A stretch of 64,000 nucleotides of DNA, from NCBI GenBank assembly GCA_963920635.1, contig OY987298.1:127047735-127111734 (forward strand), in the 5' to 3' direction. Both the position numbers and the translations under genes were made by a program. This document shows positions 1-10,303 of this stretch, piece after piece. Numbering within the stretch: position 1 is the stretch's first letter; every line of letters begins with the position of its first letter. Source of the stretch: Pseudeuparius sepicola (taxonomy: Eukaryota; Arthropoda; Insecta; Coleoptera; Anthribidae). Under the pieces are notes generated by a model. It was not told the DNA's origin. It searched no databases and saw only the letters and a list, made by a program, of their open reading frames with translations.

Positions 1-496
1 AAGGAGATTCGTTAGGTTTCTGTCTTAAGTTTACAAGGTCTTGATTTAGACAATTTTCGTCTCTTTGATCGCCAAAATTCAAAATGAGAGTATTTTTTAT
101 ATCGTCCCAAGTTTTACAACCATTAATAGCGACAACTTCCTCTGCTCTACCCTCTAGTTTGTTTAAAATTCCATTTAAAAGTAAAGTATTTTGAAAATTT
201 TGAAGGTTCACTGCGTCAAAATAGTACACTAAAATTGATTCTGCTGAGGAAATAAATCGATGTAACTTATTTGGGTTTCCATCGAACAATGGAATAACAC
301 TAATATTTTTAATATCTAAGGCTGGTGCCATTTTAACACTACTTTCAAAAACTGAATTAATTTGTGATTGTTTTAATTTTATTTGATCAGATTCGATCGA
401 TAAATTTTCAAGTAATTCAGAAACTAAGCCTAACTCAGTGCCGGAGTAATCGTTTTCACAAAAGGAATCGTTACGGGACAAAGAGGAGTCTGACAT
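1..496 (-). CDS. Ty3/gypsy gag, N-terminal part (runs off window)
   Basis: An open frame of 165 codons runs from an ATG at 494-496 leftward off the window edge. It begins MSDSSLSRNDSFCENDYSG and contains IPLFDGNPNKLHRFISSAE, followed by a helical stretch with WDDIKNTLILNFGDQRDENC. The 'LFDGNPNKLHRFI' pattern and the helical spacing match the capsid part of gag in insect gypsy/errantivirus-type retrotransposons. The primer-binding site (704-721) and an LTR end lie upstream on the same strand, in the expected order. I see no stop in the visible part, so this copy could be fairly young. The rest of gag, pol and any env lie outside the window. Confidence 0.8.
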   Translation of the reverse strand, partial: MSDSSLSRNDSFCENDYSGTELGLVSELLENLSIESDQIKLKQSQINSVFESSVKMAPALDIKNISVIPLFDGNPNKLHRFISSAESILVYYFDAVNLQNFQNTLLLNGILNKLEGRAEEVVAINGCKTWDDIKNTLILNFGDQRDENCLNQDLVNLRQKPNESP

Positions 497-703
497 GAAA
501 GAGAAAAACTAACTCACAGTATCCACGTCCTTTCTGTTTCCATCTAGTGCCTGAAGTTCTTCTGGTAGGTGTTGGTGCTCACGGATGTCCACGTTGGAGT
601 CCGAAAAAGTCCAAGCCCGAAAACAACTTCGTACACGATAGGTTACTTTTTTTTCCGTAAAGCGTTGAAACGCACCGGTTATCGATATTGATTCCGACGA
701 AAA

Positions 704-721
704 ATCCGTACGACTGCGCCA
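704..721 (-). other. Primer-binding site of the gypsy element
   Basis: On the minus strand this reads TGGCGCAGTCGTACGGAT, close to the TGGCGCAGTCGG-type primer-binding site used by many insect gypsy/errantivirus elements. It sits about 210 bp before the gag ATG and immediately after the presumed LTR end, which is the normal retrotransposon order. Confidence 0.75.
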
Positions 722-900
722 CTTAAATTCAGTGAACGCAGATACTGGTTTTTAAAAAGATTTATTTTTCTCAAAAGGTACAATCTACAATAGATGTGAA
801 CCGTGAAATGGCTATGTCGAGACTGAATACACAAGAACGGGTGAAAACATAAAAAGTAACATTACTGCTGACAAAGGTGTTACATTACAATTATTACAAG
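722..900 (-). repeat. Probable 5' LTR of the gypsy element (outer limit uncertain)
   Basis: This is the sequence directly upstream (minus strand) of the primer-binding site. It contains a possible initiator TTCAGTCTC near 823-831 and an AATAAAT polyadenylation-like signal near 760-766. The second LTR is outside the window, so the outer boundary cannot be set by comparison. About 900 is a guess and the LTR may extend to roughly 1045. Confidence 0.45.
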
Positions 901-942
901 AACTGCTTGTTTAACAAGTGTTTTCTAGTTGGCGTTGATATA

Positions 943-1410
943 ACTCGCGCTCGCACGTCGCATCGCGTGATCGCGTTTGTTTGTTTTTCAAACCAGTTTG
1001 ATTTTGGTCGCGCGAGCGTACGTTTGTGCTATTTAAAATAATTTTATTATTAATATGTCCAACCATATATTAATAGAACAATTAATAAATGAAGTGCAGA
1101 AACGGCCCACTGTGTGAAATAAGTGGTCCCCACTATATAAAAACCGGGTGGCCGTAGATAAGGAATGGGAAGCTTTAATTTCGCTTTTTAATCAAAGTAA
1201 AATATTTAATGTAAACGTTCCCACACAACATTTGACGAATGCGTGTGTCGCGTGTCATTTTGCCACTGATCGACACAATCAAAACAGTAAATTCACAACA
1301 CGAATCGTTCGCGAAAAAACACTGCAATTAGGACCCAAGCGCGATGATCGCACAATATGGAGGACGACGCGATCATCGCATCGCTCGCTCGCGCGATCAA
1401 AATTTTTTGC
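943..1410. other. GC-rich CGCG/GCGA inverted patches, nature unknown
   Basis: Two patches rich in CGATCGCG, CGCTCGCGCGA and CATCGC words occur at about 945-1020 and 1340-1405. Part of one is inverted relative to the other (ttttggtcgcgcgagcg against cgctcgcgcgatcaaaa). They could be ends of an old DNA element, possibly related to the hAT remnant that follows. No convincing protein is encoded between them. Confidence 0.3.
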
Positions 1411-1623
1411 CAATTAGGACCTGGCGTTACAGTGTGCACCGCCACGCCAGAAAGAACATTTTCAAAACTGAAAATTTTAAAAATTTATATTAGAAACAAT
1501 GTTAGCGAAAACCCACTGAACGTGTTAACACTCCTTTATGTGTACTCTGAAATACCCATATCTCCAGAGGAGATATTTGACGAGCTCAAGACCAAAAAAA
1601 GAATACTTGATTTTGTGATATAG
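1357..1623 (+). pseudogene. hAT-family transposase, C-terminal dimerisation remnant
   Basis: From about 1410 the frame reads PGVTVCTATPERTFSKLK, then IYIRNNVSENPLNVLTLLYV, and ends at a stop at 1621-1623. This matches the hAT C-terminal dimerisation signature (T-A-S-x-E-R-x-F-S-x-L-K, then 'R..m...RLn.L.ll'), with Ala-Thr-Pro in place of the usual Ala-Ser-Ala. Only about 70 codons are recognisable. The catalytic core and zinc finger are absent and the frame before residue 18 looks unrelated, so this is a truncated fossil. Family assignment is from the motif only. Confidence 0.6.
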
Positions 1624-1661
1624 ATTTTACTGGTTCGAAGAAGAATTATTTTTATGTTGTA

Positions 1662-2198
1662 CAGGGTGTCCGGTAATAACTAATTAAAAAGAAAAATGGA
1701 AAATATGACGAAAAGTTGTTGCAGATGTTTGGTTTTCGAGATGCAGGGTGTTGAAATTGAAAATTTATTTTCGACTTTTTTAAGTAACTTTTTGAGGCGA
1801 CAAAATTTTCTTGCAAGAAAAACAACAAGTTAATTAAACTGTCACAAAATAAATGTGCGTGTTTATTTAAATTTTATTTTGAATTTAATTGCATACGAGT
1901 GTCGATGTGCAGAAATTTGAAAATTTCTCAAAAACAGTCACCTTTGGCGTGATTCACCAAGTATACCTTTTTTGCTTAGAAAACGTGTGGGAAGAGGATA
2001 CATTCACAAAATGTAGTAAAAGTGTACTGTCAAAAAAGTTAGGGCAAATTAAATTAAATAATGATAGCGTACGCAGCGCCCTCTACGGATTGCACCAAAA
2101 ATAACACCAAATTATGACTTCTCTTCCCAAAAAAAAAAACGGCTACCAAATTTTGCAAGAAAATTTTTTGGTTGGTGCATTTATTTCCGGACACCCTG
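1662..2198. mobile_element. MITE with CAGGGTGTCCGG ends and TA target duplication
   Basis: The left end CAGGGTGTCCGG (from 1662) and right end CCGGACACCCTG (to 2198) are perfect 12-bp inverted repeats, each flanked by TA (1660-1661 and 2199-2200). This fits a Tc1/mariner-type non-autonomous element of 537 bp. Inside, 1889-2104 is open for 71 codons but has no recognisable domain. Other CAGGGTG termini in the window (28403, 53213, 58055, 61241) suggest a related superfamily is abundant in this genome. Confidence 0.7.
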
Positions 2199-2200
2199 TA

Positions 2201-4420
2201 TTTATTTATTTTAGAAAATATATTTTTGTTCTGTTTTTATTCATTAAAATTATCGACAGAGTTTTGTTATTTTTAACTGATTGCCCCCTCCCCCCCCCCC
2301 AGACGTTAATCCTGGATACGCCACTGGGACTAGAACAGATCCTCCAGGCGGCCGCAGTTCCGAAAAGGTTAAAAAGCAAGTTCACTTGACCATAATAGCC
2401 CTTTGGACCCACGATAACAGTATGCCTAGATAAACGGTCTTTAAACCAAACTCATGGTTTGTGAAATGGAAACGAAGACCCACATTTCCATATTATGAAG
2501 AGCCCAAGATGATTCTCTTGTTCATAACTTACTCTCGTGATAATATCAGCACACTAATACCTTCTGAAAGTCATACTGTCTAAAATCATATCCAAAAAGA
2601 TTCCTGTCTCAAGCCGTTCGAAAGGCTTACCGCTCCTTTTCTCCACAACTTTACAAGACCTTGTAAATACGGAAACTTTTTATATCGCCCAAAAGGATGT
2701 GAATGCTTTCAGCAGCTACTTCTTAACTGAATTAGCGGACTTTTTCTCCTTTCAAATGTATTTAAAACTTCTCGATCAGTCTTGAGTTCATTTATTCGTT
2801 TTGCCCGTGGAAAAGAGCATGGAAGTGTAGGGACGAGATACCCAGAAAACTTCATTATGCTCCCGAGATTAGCCTTAAGTCCTGGTTTATTTTTTGAATA
2901 CAAAAGTAGGCCGTGGGAAGGTTCTTATAAATTGAAAACCTTCGGAGGAAAATATACACGATACTAAAAACAGAAGATACAAAAGAGTATTTCATTTTTA
3001 TTGTTTGATATGTGCATGAGAAAAATAAGTACACTTCTTCACAGGACTGGCGAATGTTTTCAGCTTTAGTTATTTTGGGGTTCTCTTTTAAACTTGTCGC
3101 CCAGTTTGAATATACGAGGCAAAAATGTTTGATCAATAGTTCTATAATATCTATTTAGTAAAAACTATTAGTTCGTATGTAAATTTATAATATTAATTAA
3201 ATTAAAGTAATGGACAGAAACGAAATACTTTAAAGTTACAAATGTATTAATGTATTATGTCAGCTGATAACTGTACATAAATTTGGTTTACTTTTCACAC
3301 TAGAAATAACCAGAAAAATCATAAATAATATATTATGTAAATTTACATTTTATCTAGTCGTCAGTAAACTTGGAAACTGCCAACAAGCTGTAGATGTAGA
3401 CATTACTTTCCGAAAATATTACAAAAGTTCAACAAGATCAGATTTTCCTCTCAAAAATTTTACATTTTACCGGAGCACCCAAAGATATGCAGGAATAGAT
3501 ACATTACCAAAGAAAACTTGTTTTGTTTCGTGATTTTAAAAAAATGTTATTGTTGGCACATTAAAAGATATCCAGATTTTAGTGTTGAAAATACTTCTGG
3601 GCGCATTTATATGGGACCTGTCTTCGTAAAATCGAACCGGCATGCGACATGGTCCCGGTTCGTCGAGTCGGAGAGTTTGGGTTGCAAGGAATAAATAAAC
3701 AGATTATGCTTAGGTGATGATATGTACACGCGCGGCCCTTGAAATCGTATCAATACGTGCGGACGCAAAGGCGTTCAACTGACAAAGTTGCAATTACCCC
3801 TCCCTACAGTGGCTTTATACAAGACAGTGGCGACACGGCCGACATGTTTTGACAAGTTAGAGGTGGGACTATTTAAAAAATATATGGATATTGTGAATCC
3901 AGATCCATTATCGATTTTTTTATCGATATGACTATTAAGTATATTAAATAAAATAAAACCTACCTACCCGTTCCGTTTCTTTCATATTGTATGATTAATT
4001 ATTTAATGGTTCTCACTGAACATGTCTAGAATAGACGAACTAATTTTGAGCATGTGTTTGTATTTTGAAAAGTTTAGAAATGAGTATATAGCAATAAACA
4101 GAAAATTTTAAAAATATAAAATAGGGAAAACACAATATAATTATATGGTTATTTTAGCTTAGGAAATAAAGTAATAACTACATTATAATAAAACAACTCC
4201 AAACGTAGGTTTGTTCAATTTATAATTGGTATTTATTGCTGTTACATGTACATACAGAAAACTTTAGAATTAACAATTTTCTTCAGAGCTATATTGAAGT
4301 CCTAAAACTCAAAGAATGACTGCTTTTATTTTTGGTTTTTGCCACTTTTTATTTACTTATTTTCATGGATACGATACAATAACAAATTATTCATAAGAAA
4401 AATCAAAAGTGATATTACAA
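2201..4420. other. Unassigned AT-rich stretch
   Basis: I see no supportable gene here. Short open frames near 2782-2967 and 2855-3136 lie on opposite strands and carry no recognisable motif. A GC-richer patch at 3600-3860 with repeated CGG/GTCG words could be a decayed LTR, but no partner copy occurs in the window. Confidence 0.4.
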
Positions 4421-4424
4421 TATT

Positions 4425-5210
4425 CAACATTCTTCCCTTTGGATGATTTTTCTTAAGCCCATTGTTTTACGTAAACCTTCTGTTTTTGGTTTAAATAAAG
4501 CTTCCGTGAAAATGTCCGCAATTTGCTCCATTGTGCTTGTTTGAGACCATAAAAACTCTATTGGTTTAATCTTAATAACCTTTTGGTTCTTTCATGTAAA
4601 CATCTTCATCGATTTTTCGATATAAGCGCATGCTGTAGGTAGAGACCTCCAATTGAGTCAATTCAACATTTTCACCAGCAGCTATGATATGCTTAATATT
4701 GCTTTTATTATCATTCCAGATTTGATTACAGGCTAAACGTTTGGTCGTAGTCTTCACCTTTTCTTTATGAACAACCTTTCATTACCAACCTCGCCTAGTA
4801 TTTTTCTATTGACCCATCTGGAATTATCCTCGCCTTGTATATCCATTTACAAGATACTATACATAATGCTTTCTTGCCTTCTGGAAGTCTCTGTTAAACT
4901 CATTTTGGTTTTATTCATGTGACTTCATTTATTTATCCATTACAAGTAACCAGTATAGCTTCGATGACCGGTTTTTGCAGTTTCTTCATAGTTATTAGGC
5001 TCACTAATTTTTAAAACATTTGCAGCAGCTTTCATAACAAAGTTTTCAAATTTTGCTGGTTTTTCAATTTTCTACGGTCTCTCAGCTCCATTATTTTCAT
5101 TTCTTCATGGTCTTCCTCCTGCTAATCAGTCTTCTTTTGACCTTATGTACCGTTTTTTCCAACTTCTTCATTGTATTCTTCTGGAAAACCATCATCTTCT
5201 TGTAACCTTC
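4425..5210 (-). pseudogene. Ty1/copia-type pol remnant (RT and RNase H ends)
   Basis: Reading the minus strand, about 5050-4960 gives SEPNNYEETAKTGHRSYTG (the copia linker before RT). Then 4757-4572 contains ELTQLEVSTYSMRLYRKID followed by EDVYMKEPKGY, matching the copia RT block 'h.lDVkTAfLnG.l.EevYM.qP.G'. Finally about 4572-4425 gives EFLWSQTSTMEQIADIFTEA and LRKTMGLRKI, the characteristic C-terminus of copia pol, ending in a stop. The RT palm and most of RNase H are missing, and frames change between the pieces, so it is a deleted and decayed copy. The LTR probably lies to the left (about 4200-4425) but cannot be confirmed. Confidence 0.65.
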
Positions 5211-5376
5211 CCTCGCTTTTATACATTTCTTGCATGACAACCATCTACGTTGTGGTCACCTTACTTTACTTTTCTCAAAGAAAAGCACAGAAATATGATA
5301 TGATAATACATACATAAACAAAGCGTACGTCCATAATAAGGGACAACACGAATGACGGATCTGTAGAACGAAAATC

Positions 5377-5717
5377 GTAAGTGACAGCAAATCTAACATC
5401 TTATTACGCGACATTACCTTACGTGACATTGCCAGTTACAGTGCAAAAAACAGTAAATTCGGCGCTGTTGGGTTGGCCTTAGATTGCCCGAATAATAGTG
5501 GAAAATCTTATAACCCTGCCCAGGGACATTGGTGGCTTTTTTCGCAAAAGTCTTTCGACAACCTTGAATAGAGCCGTTCTAAAAATCGAAGAAGGTGGTA
5601 AATCTCTTAATTGGGTGTCGTACTTTCCTCCGGTACCAAAAAGAACCTCGAAAATCCGATATCTAAGAGAAATTCCCGATTCACTATTAACCCCTTTCGA
5701 GAAACGGAATGGCTGTA
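5377..5717. repeat. Dispersed repeat, copy A, left part
   Basis: Starting at cgtaagtgacagcaaatc, this matches the sequence at 49874-50200 almost base for base, including cagtaaattcggcgctgtt and taatagtggaaaatctta. The copy is interrupted at 5717 by the pogo-like transposon and resumes at 9557. The open frame that starts at 5498 is part of this repeat running into the transposon end and has no protein-like motif. Confidence 0.8.
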
Positions 5718-5742
5718 AGGTAGGTGCACCAAAACCTGACAT
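5718..5742 (+). repeat. Left terminal inverted repeat of the pogo-like element
   Basis: The sequence aggtaggtgcaccaaaacct followed by gacat pairs with 9532-9556 in reverse complement. The inner word AAACCTGACA recurs at several internal subterminal places, probably transposase-binding sites. Confidence 0.8.
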
Positions 5743-6232
5743 AGTCCTAAAAGCTGACACGTTTCTTTTTTTTAACAAAAACAAGCTTATTCATATAGAT
5801 GGGTCTATACCCACCATCTGCAATTATTATTTCAATATTCTAGTCGACACTGACATAGGCAACCAATCATTCAAGCTAAAACATTTTAATTCAGTGTAAC
5901 CTAAAATTCAAGGTGTTCTGTTTCTTTAAGAAAGTCATTTTTCGTTAACAATTTCTTAAGGCTTAGAGTCCCTGGTAAGTACATTTCTTTAAATATTTTG
6001 AAAGTTTTGTTGAAGTGGCATGTGTACAATCATTAGGGAGGTTTAAAATAACTAAAATTTTGTAAGAATAATTTTATAACCTCAAAATTGTAAAAAATAC
6101 AACTCATGTCAGGTTTAGGTTCAAAAATCTGCGTTTTTCTTAAACCTGACAGTAATGTCAGCATTAAGAATGTTACATTATAATTCTTGTTCCTAATCCT
6201 GATATTGTATGTACCTACCTTTTTAGCCAAAG

Positions 6233-8881
6233 ATGCCTCCCAAGAAAATTCAAAATTATTCTGAAGAAGCATTAAAAAATGCAATGAGGGATATTAAAGA
6301 TGGAATACCATTAGCCACGGTATCAAAAACATATAACATTCCTCGTACTACCCTTTACTATAAAAAAACTGGGAAATATCCAGAGCTAGGAAAAATAGGT
6401 TCCCCTACAGTTTTGTCTTCCAATGAAGAAACTGCCTTGGTCAGTTGGATGCTGCACCTATCAGATACAGGTTTTCCAGCCACAAAAACCCAACTCCTTG
6501 ATAGCATTGAAATGATTTTAAAGAAATTGAAGAGAGATTCTAAATTCAGTAATAATCGTCCTGGCCGTCATTGGTATGAGCTTTTTTTAAAAAGACACCC
6601 GGAGATTGCAGAGAGAATAACCCAAAATTTAACAAGTGGAAGGGCGAAGGTTTCTGAACAAAATATCAGAAGCTGGTTTAAAGAAGTAACCGACTATTTC
6701 AAAAGCAAAGATTTGCTCAAAATTGCGAATGATCCTACGCGAGTGTTCAATGCGGATGAAGCCGCTTTTTTTTTAAGTCCTAAGGGATCAACAGTACTAG
6801 CTAGAAAAGGACAAAAGTCCGTATACAGCTTTATAGCTAACGATGAAAAAGAATGCTTAACAACTCTTGTATGCGGTAAAAAGTTCTATTCCTAATAGGT
6901 TGCCTTCTAATAATTCTGTCCTAACTTTATTTTAGGAAATGCAGCTGGTGCTATAGCTCCACCCATGACCATTTATCCTTACGAAAGAATTCCAATGGCA
7001 GTTGTTCATATGTTGCCTAAAGGATATTGCCTCGGTAAATCAGAGTCAGGTTGGATGACTTCTCAGACATTTTTTGAGTACATCACAAACTCATTTTACC
7101 CATGGCTAGTTGAAAATGAGTATACTTTTCCAATCTTATTATTTGTTGATGGACACGCATCTCACCTCACTCTGCCATTAAGTGAATTTTGTACCAAAAA
7201 TAAAATTGAGCTTATCGCTTTATACCCAAATTCCACACACATACTGCAGCCAATGGATGTTGCTATATTTCATCCACTTAGGACAGCGTGGCGGAAAGCA
7301 ATACACAAATGGCGAATTGAAAATGGGGGTGCTAAGTTGAAAAGAGAGAATTTCGCCCCTCTCTTCAATTCCGTTCTAAGATCAAACATTCAAAGCGAAA
7401 CTTTGAAAAATGGTTTTAGGGTGTGTGGTTTGTGCCCTCTTAATGCCGATGCAGTAGATTATTCTAAAATTAAACAGTTTTCTTCCCAAAGTAAAGATGT
7501 TGCCAGTCAGAACACAGTTCCAGTATTTTCTGTTCAAGAAATTTATACAATTTTGAATTATATGGACTCTTCAATTGAGCCAGATAAATTAAAACTATTT
7601 AAAAATTCCGGTCCATCTTGGCAAGGAAATGTTGAAGACACGTCTCTCTTTAACTTTTGGTACAAAGTTAAATTAGAGAAAGAACAAAGATTAGCATGTT
7701 CTGAAGATAAAGGTGAAACAGCATCAAGTAGTGAATATGAACCGATATGGAACCTCACTGATAATGATGAAAGTATTCCTTTCTTAAATGACGAAGAATT
7801 GATTAATGCCGCCGAAAATATGGAGAATTATTTAATAGATATTACACACTCCTTGTCAGAAAAAAATATTACTGGGAAAGACTATGTTTTAAATGATGAA
7901 GCTCAAGCCCATCAGGTAAAAGACGAAACTTTTACTGAGATTAATAGAAAATACATAGACATGGAGCTAGACGAATATGAATTACCTGGGATAGAAAATG
8001 TCATAAGCGAGAACAAAGGAAATACAAAAATAAATGTTTATAATGAAGCAGAGATTATAAGAAATGTTGAAAAAACTCCAGAAGACTGTAATATCACAAG
8101 CGAAAACAAAAAAAATAGAAATAAAATCAATTTTGATAAAGAAGCAGAAGTTATAGAAAAAATTCCAGAAGAATGTAATGTCTTAAGGGAGAACAAAGAA
8201 AATAGAAATGAAATCAATCTTGCTAAAAAAACAGAAGTTATACAAGTTATGGAAAAAACTCCAGAAGAACCCACAACACCAATAAATCATTTAAATGTGC
8301 CAACTCCATTCAAAAAATGTTTATTTTGGCCTGATACCCCTAAGACAGCAGATGCAAAGAGAGTTTTAAAAGATAAAATTCCCACAGTTGCAACTTCAGA
8401 GCAATGGCAAACATATTTTAAGAAAAAGGAATCTGAAAAGAAGCAAAAAGAAGTTGAGAAACAAGAACGCAAAAAGAAAAGAGAAGAAAATAAAATGAAA
8501 AGGAAAGATAAATCACAGAATAAAAATGCCAGCAAAGAAAATCCTGGAGCTAAATTTGCCTCGTCAGTTTCAGAAGAGCAAAAAATAACTAACAGTGACG
8601 TAGGATGCAAAAAAGTATTCAATGATATTGTTGAAAATAGTTATGTTATTGTTAAATATGATTCAAACTATTATCCAGGCAAAGTTACAAAGAGTTCTAA
8701 TGAAGGTTACATGGTTAGTGCTTATGAAGCTAGTGGTCCATTTTTATATAAATGGCCCAAATGTAAAGACGAAATCCTTTATGCCCCAGGTGATATTGTT
8801 GAGTTGATTTCAGAGCCAGTACCTGTTCAAAGGGGGTGTTTCAAAATTAAAGAAATGAAAAAATACAAAGAAAGTTTTTAA
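6233..8881 (+). CDS. pogo/jerky-like DDE transposase, one 60-bp intron
   Basis: Exon 1 is 6233-6875 and exon 2 is 6936-8881, giving 862 residues. The intron begins GTAAAA and ends TTTTAG, and joining keeps frame across the conserved VCG-NAAGAIAPPM block. Domains in order: a pipsqueak-type helix-turn-helix (about 9-50), a CENP-B-like DNA-binding segment (GRHWYELFLKRHPEIAER), and a DDE_1 core with FNADEAAFF, LLFVDGHASHL and LYPNSTHILQPMD, so all three catalytic Asp are present. After the core comes a long acidic/lysine-rich tail with about two and a half imperfect 38-residue repeats. The C-terminal domain of about 80 residues (VIVKYDSNYYPGKV and FLYKWPKCKDEILY) resembles a Tudor-like module common in insect transposases of this group. 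No internal stop is seen, so it may be functional. Confidence 0.88.
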
Positions 8882-9531
8882 ATTTATATTTGTCTAATAA
8901 AATATTCTTGAAATACTTATTAACGAATGTAACAGAATGTTTCTTAAAAATAACAATACAGGTTTTAATAATATTTGTGTGTGTAGTGTATTATTACTCG
9001 TACAGTCCTGAAAAAAACATTAGGTGTCTGAAATAATAATTAAATTTATTTATTAAGTTGCTTAACCTACTACTTACCTTTACTTACTTACCTATTACTA
9101 AATTTGTCATGAACCGTCGTGGTATGGTTATGATGCTTGCCCTCTAAAAATCAAAAAACTTTGTGGGAAAAGTTCCAAAATAATTTGTAAGCATCTAAAT
9201 AATAAGCAAAAACATTATCTATTCATTTAAAGCAAAAACAACAATTAAAACAATAATTAATTAATAGATAACAACATATAATAACCTATATCAGGTTTAA
9301 GAACAAACATATTCAGCTTTAGGAACACCGTTGATAAACACTGTCAGCTTTTGGTGCAGGCGTAGGTTTTAAATAAAAGTTAATATTTTACACTTAAATA
9401 TAACATTTTATTAAATGTTTGGCATTTTTTCAGCACGTTGAAGTTGTTTTCTACCTAAAATGGTTTTATGACAACAATGGCAAGTTAAATATTCGTGTGA
9501 AATACTTACAATTGCCTCCAATATTCTTAAA

Positions 9532-9556
9532 GTGTCAGGTTTTGGTACACTTACCT
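9532..9556 (-). repeat. Right terminal inverted repeat of the pogo-like element
   Basis: Sequence aagtgtcaggttttggtaca followed by cttacct is the inverted partner of 5718-5742 and is followed by TA. Subterminal repeats with TCAGGTTTaag and CTGTCAGCTTTTGGTG occur at about 9292-9355. Confidence 0.8.
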
Positions 9557-9940
9557 TAGAATCAACGAAACCGACGGAAAATCCTCTGAAACCACTATTG
9601 GAAATTGCTTGTTTTTTCTCATTTCTCATCAGAACCTCACCCGACGACTCCAGGGAAGCTTTAAAAATTGAAATAAACCAAAGATTTGGTTCGCGGTTAA
9701 GATAAAGAAGTGTAATAAACCAATGTAAAAAACCACTACGAGATTCTTCTATAATAACACAATAATTATACTTAGATATTATGCCTTATTTAACTAATAC
9801 CACTTTGACAATCAAAGAAATCCGCGTAATTTCACGTTACGTGAATCTCAAAACACCAAGAAACTGTGTAATACTTTAAATCCACTTTATTATAATAATA
9901 ATGCAGCGATTTATTAACCTATTTTCGTTGACTGACGCAT
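9557..9940. repeat. Dispersed repeat, copy A, right part
   Basis: It continues the repeat broken at 5717. The words cgactccagggaagctttaa (9640s) and ccaatgtaaaaaaccac through ctcaaaacaccaagaa (9720-9865) match 50230-50256 and 51944-52077. The family therefore extends over at least 700 bp and has been hit by a different insertion in each of the two copies. Confidence 0.75.
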
Positions 9941-10303
9941 AGATAAAGGATTTATGTATAGGGATAGATAGGCAACTCCCTATAATTTATGGATGCCATA
10001 CGCCCCCTGGTGACCTAAGTACAAACTAGACTATTTAAGCGGGAAATTTGAAATCTTTTATAGTTAGAATTTTTAAGACCCTTTTTAATTTTATAACTCC
10101 ACATAGACATATGATAAATATCTATGTCTATGTCGAGTTATAAAATTAAAACGCGATAAATGACAATATTAGGATATGTAAAATGAAAGCAAAAATTATA
10201 TGGGAATCATAATTTTATATATTACAAACAGTTTGTAAAATACATTCACCACAATAACGCTAAACATCACAGATACAGATATATTACATTTTAGTCTTCT
10301 TAA

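Larger units (their letters stand above)
5718..9556 (+). mobile_element. pogo/jerky-type DNA transposon, apparently complete
   Basis: The left end AGGTAGGTGCACCAAAACC (from 5718) and right end, whose complement is AGGTAAGTGTACCAAAACC (to 9556), are inverted repeats of about 22 bp with two mismatches. A TA lies on each side (5716-5717 and 9557-9558). The 3,839-bp element contains a single transposase gene. It sits inside a repeat whose uninterrupted flanks are found at 49.9-50.3 kb, which independently confirms the insertion. Confidence 0.85.

Noticed and set aside
5498..5899. 133-codon open frame crossing into the pogo-like element
   Set aside because: It joins dispersed-repeat sequence to the transposon end, and the repeat copy at 49.9 kb does not preserve it.
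8038..8622. Minus-strand open frames opposite the transposase tail
   Set aside because: Shadows of lysine/glutamate-rich codons, giving artificial Phe/Leu/Ser-rich peptides.
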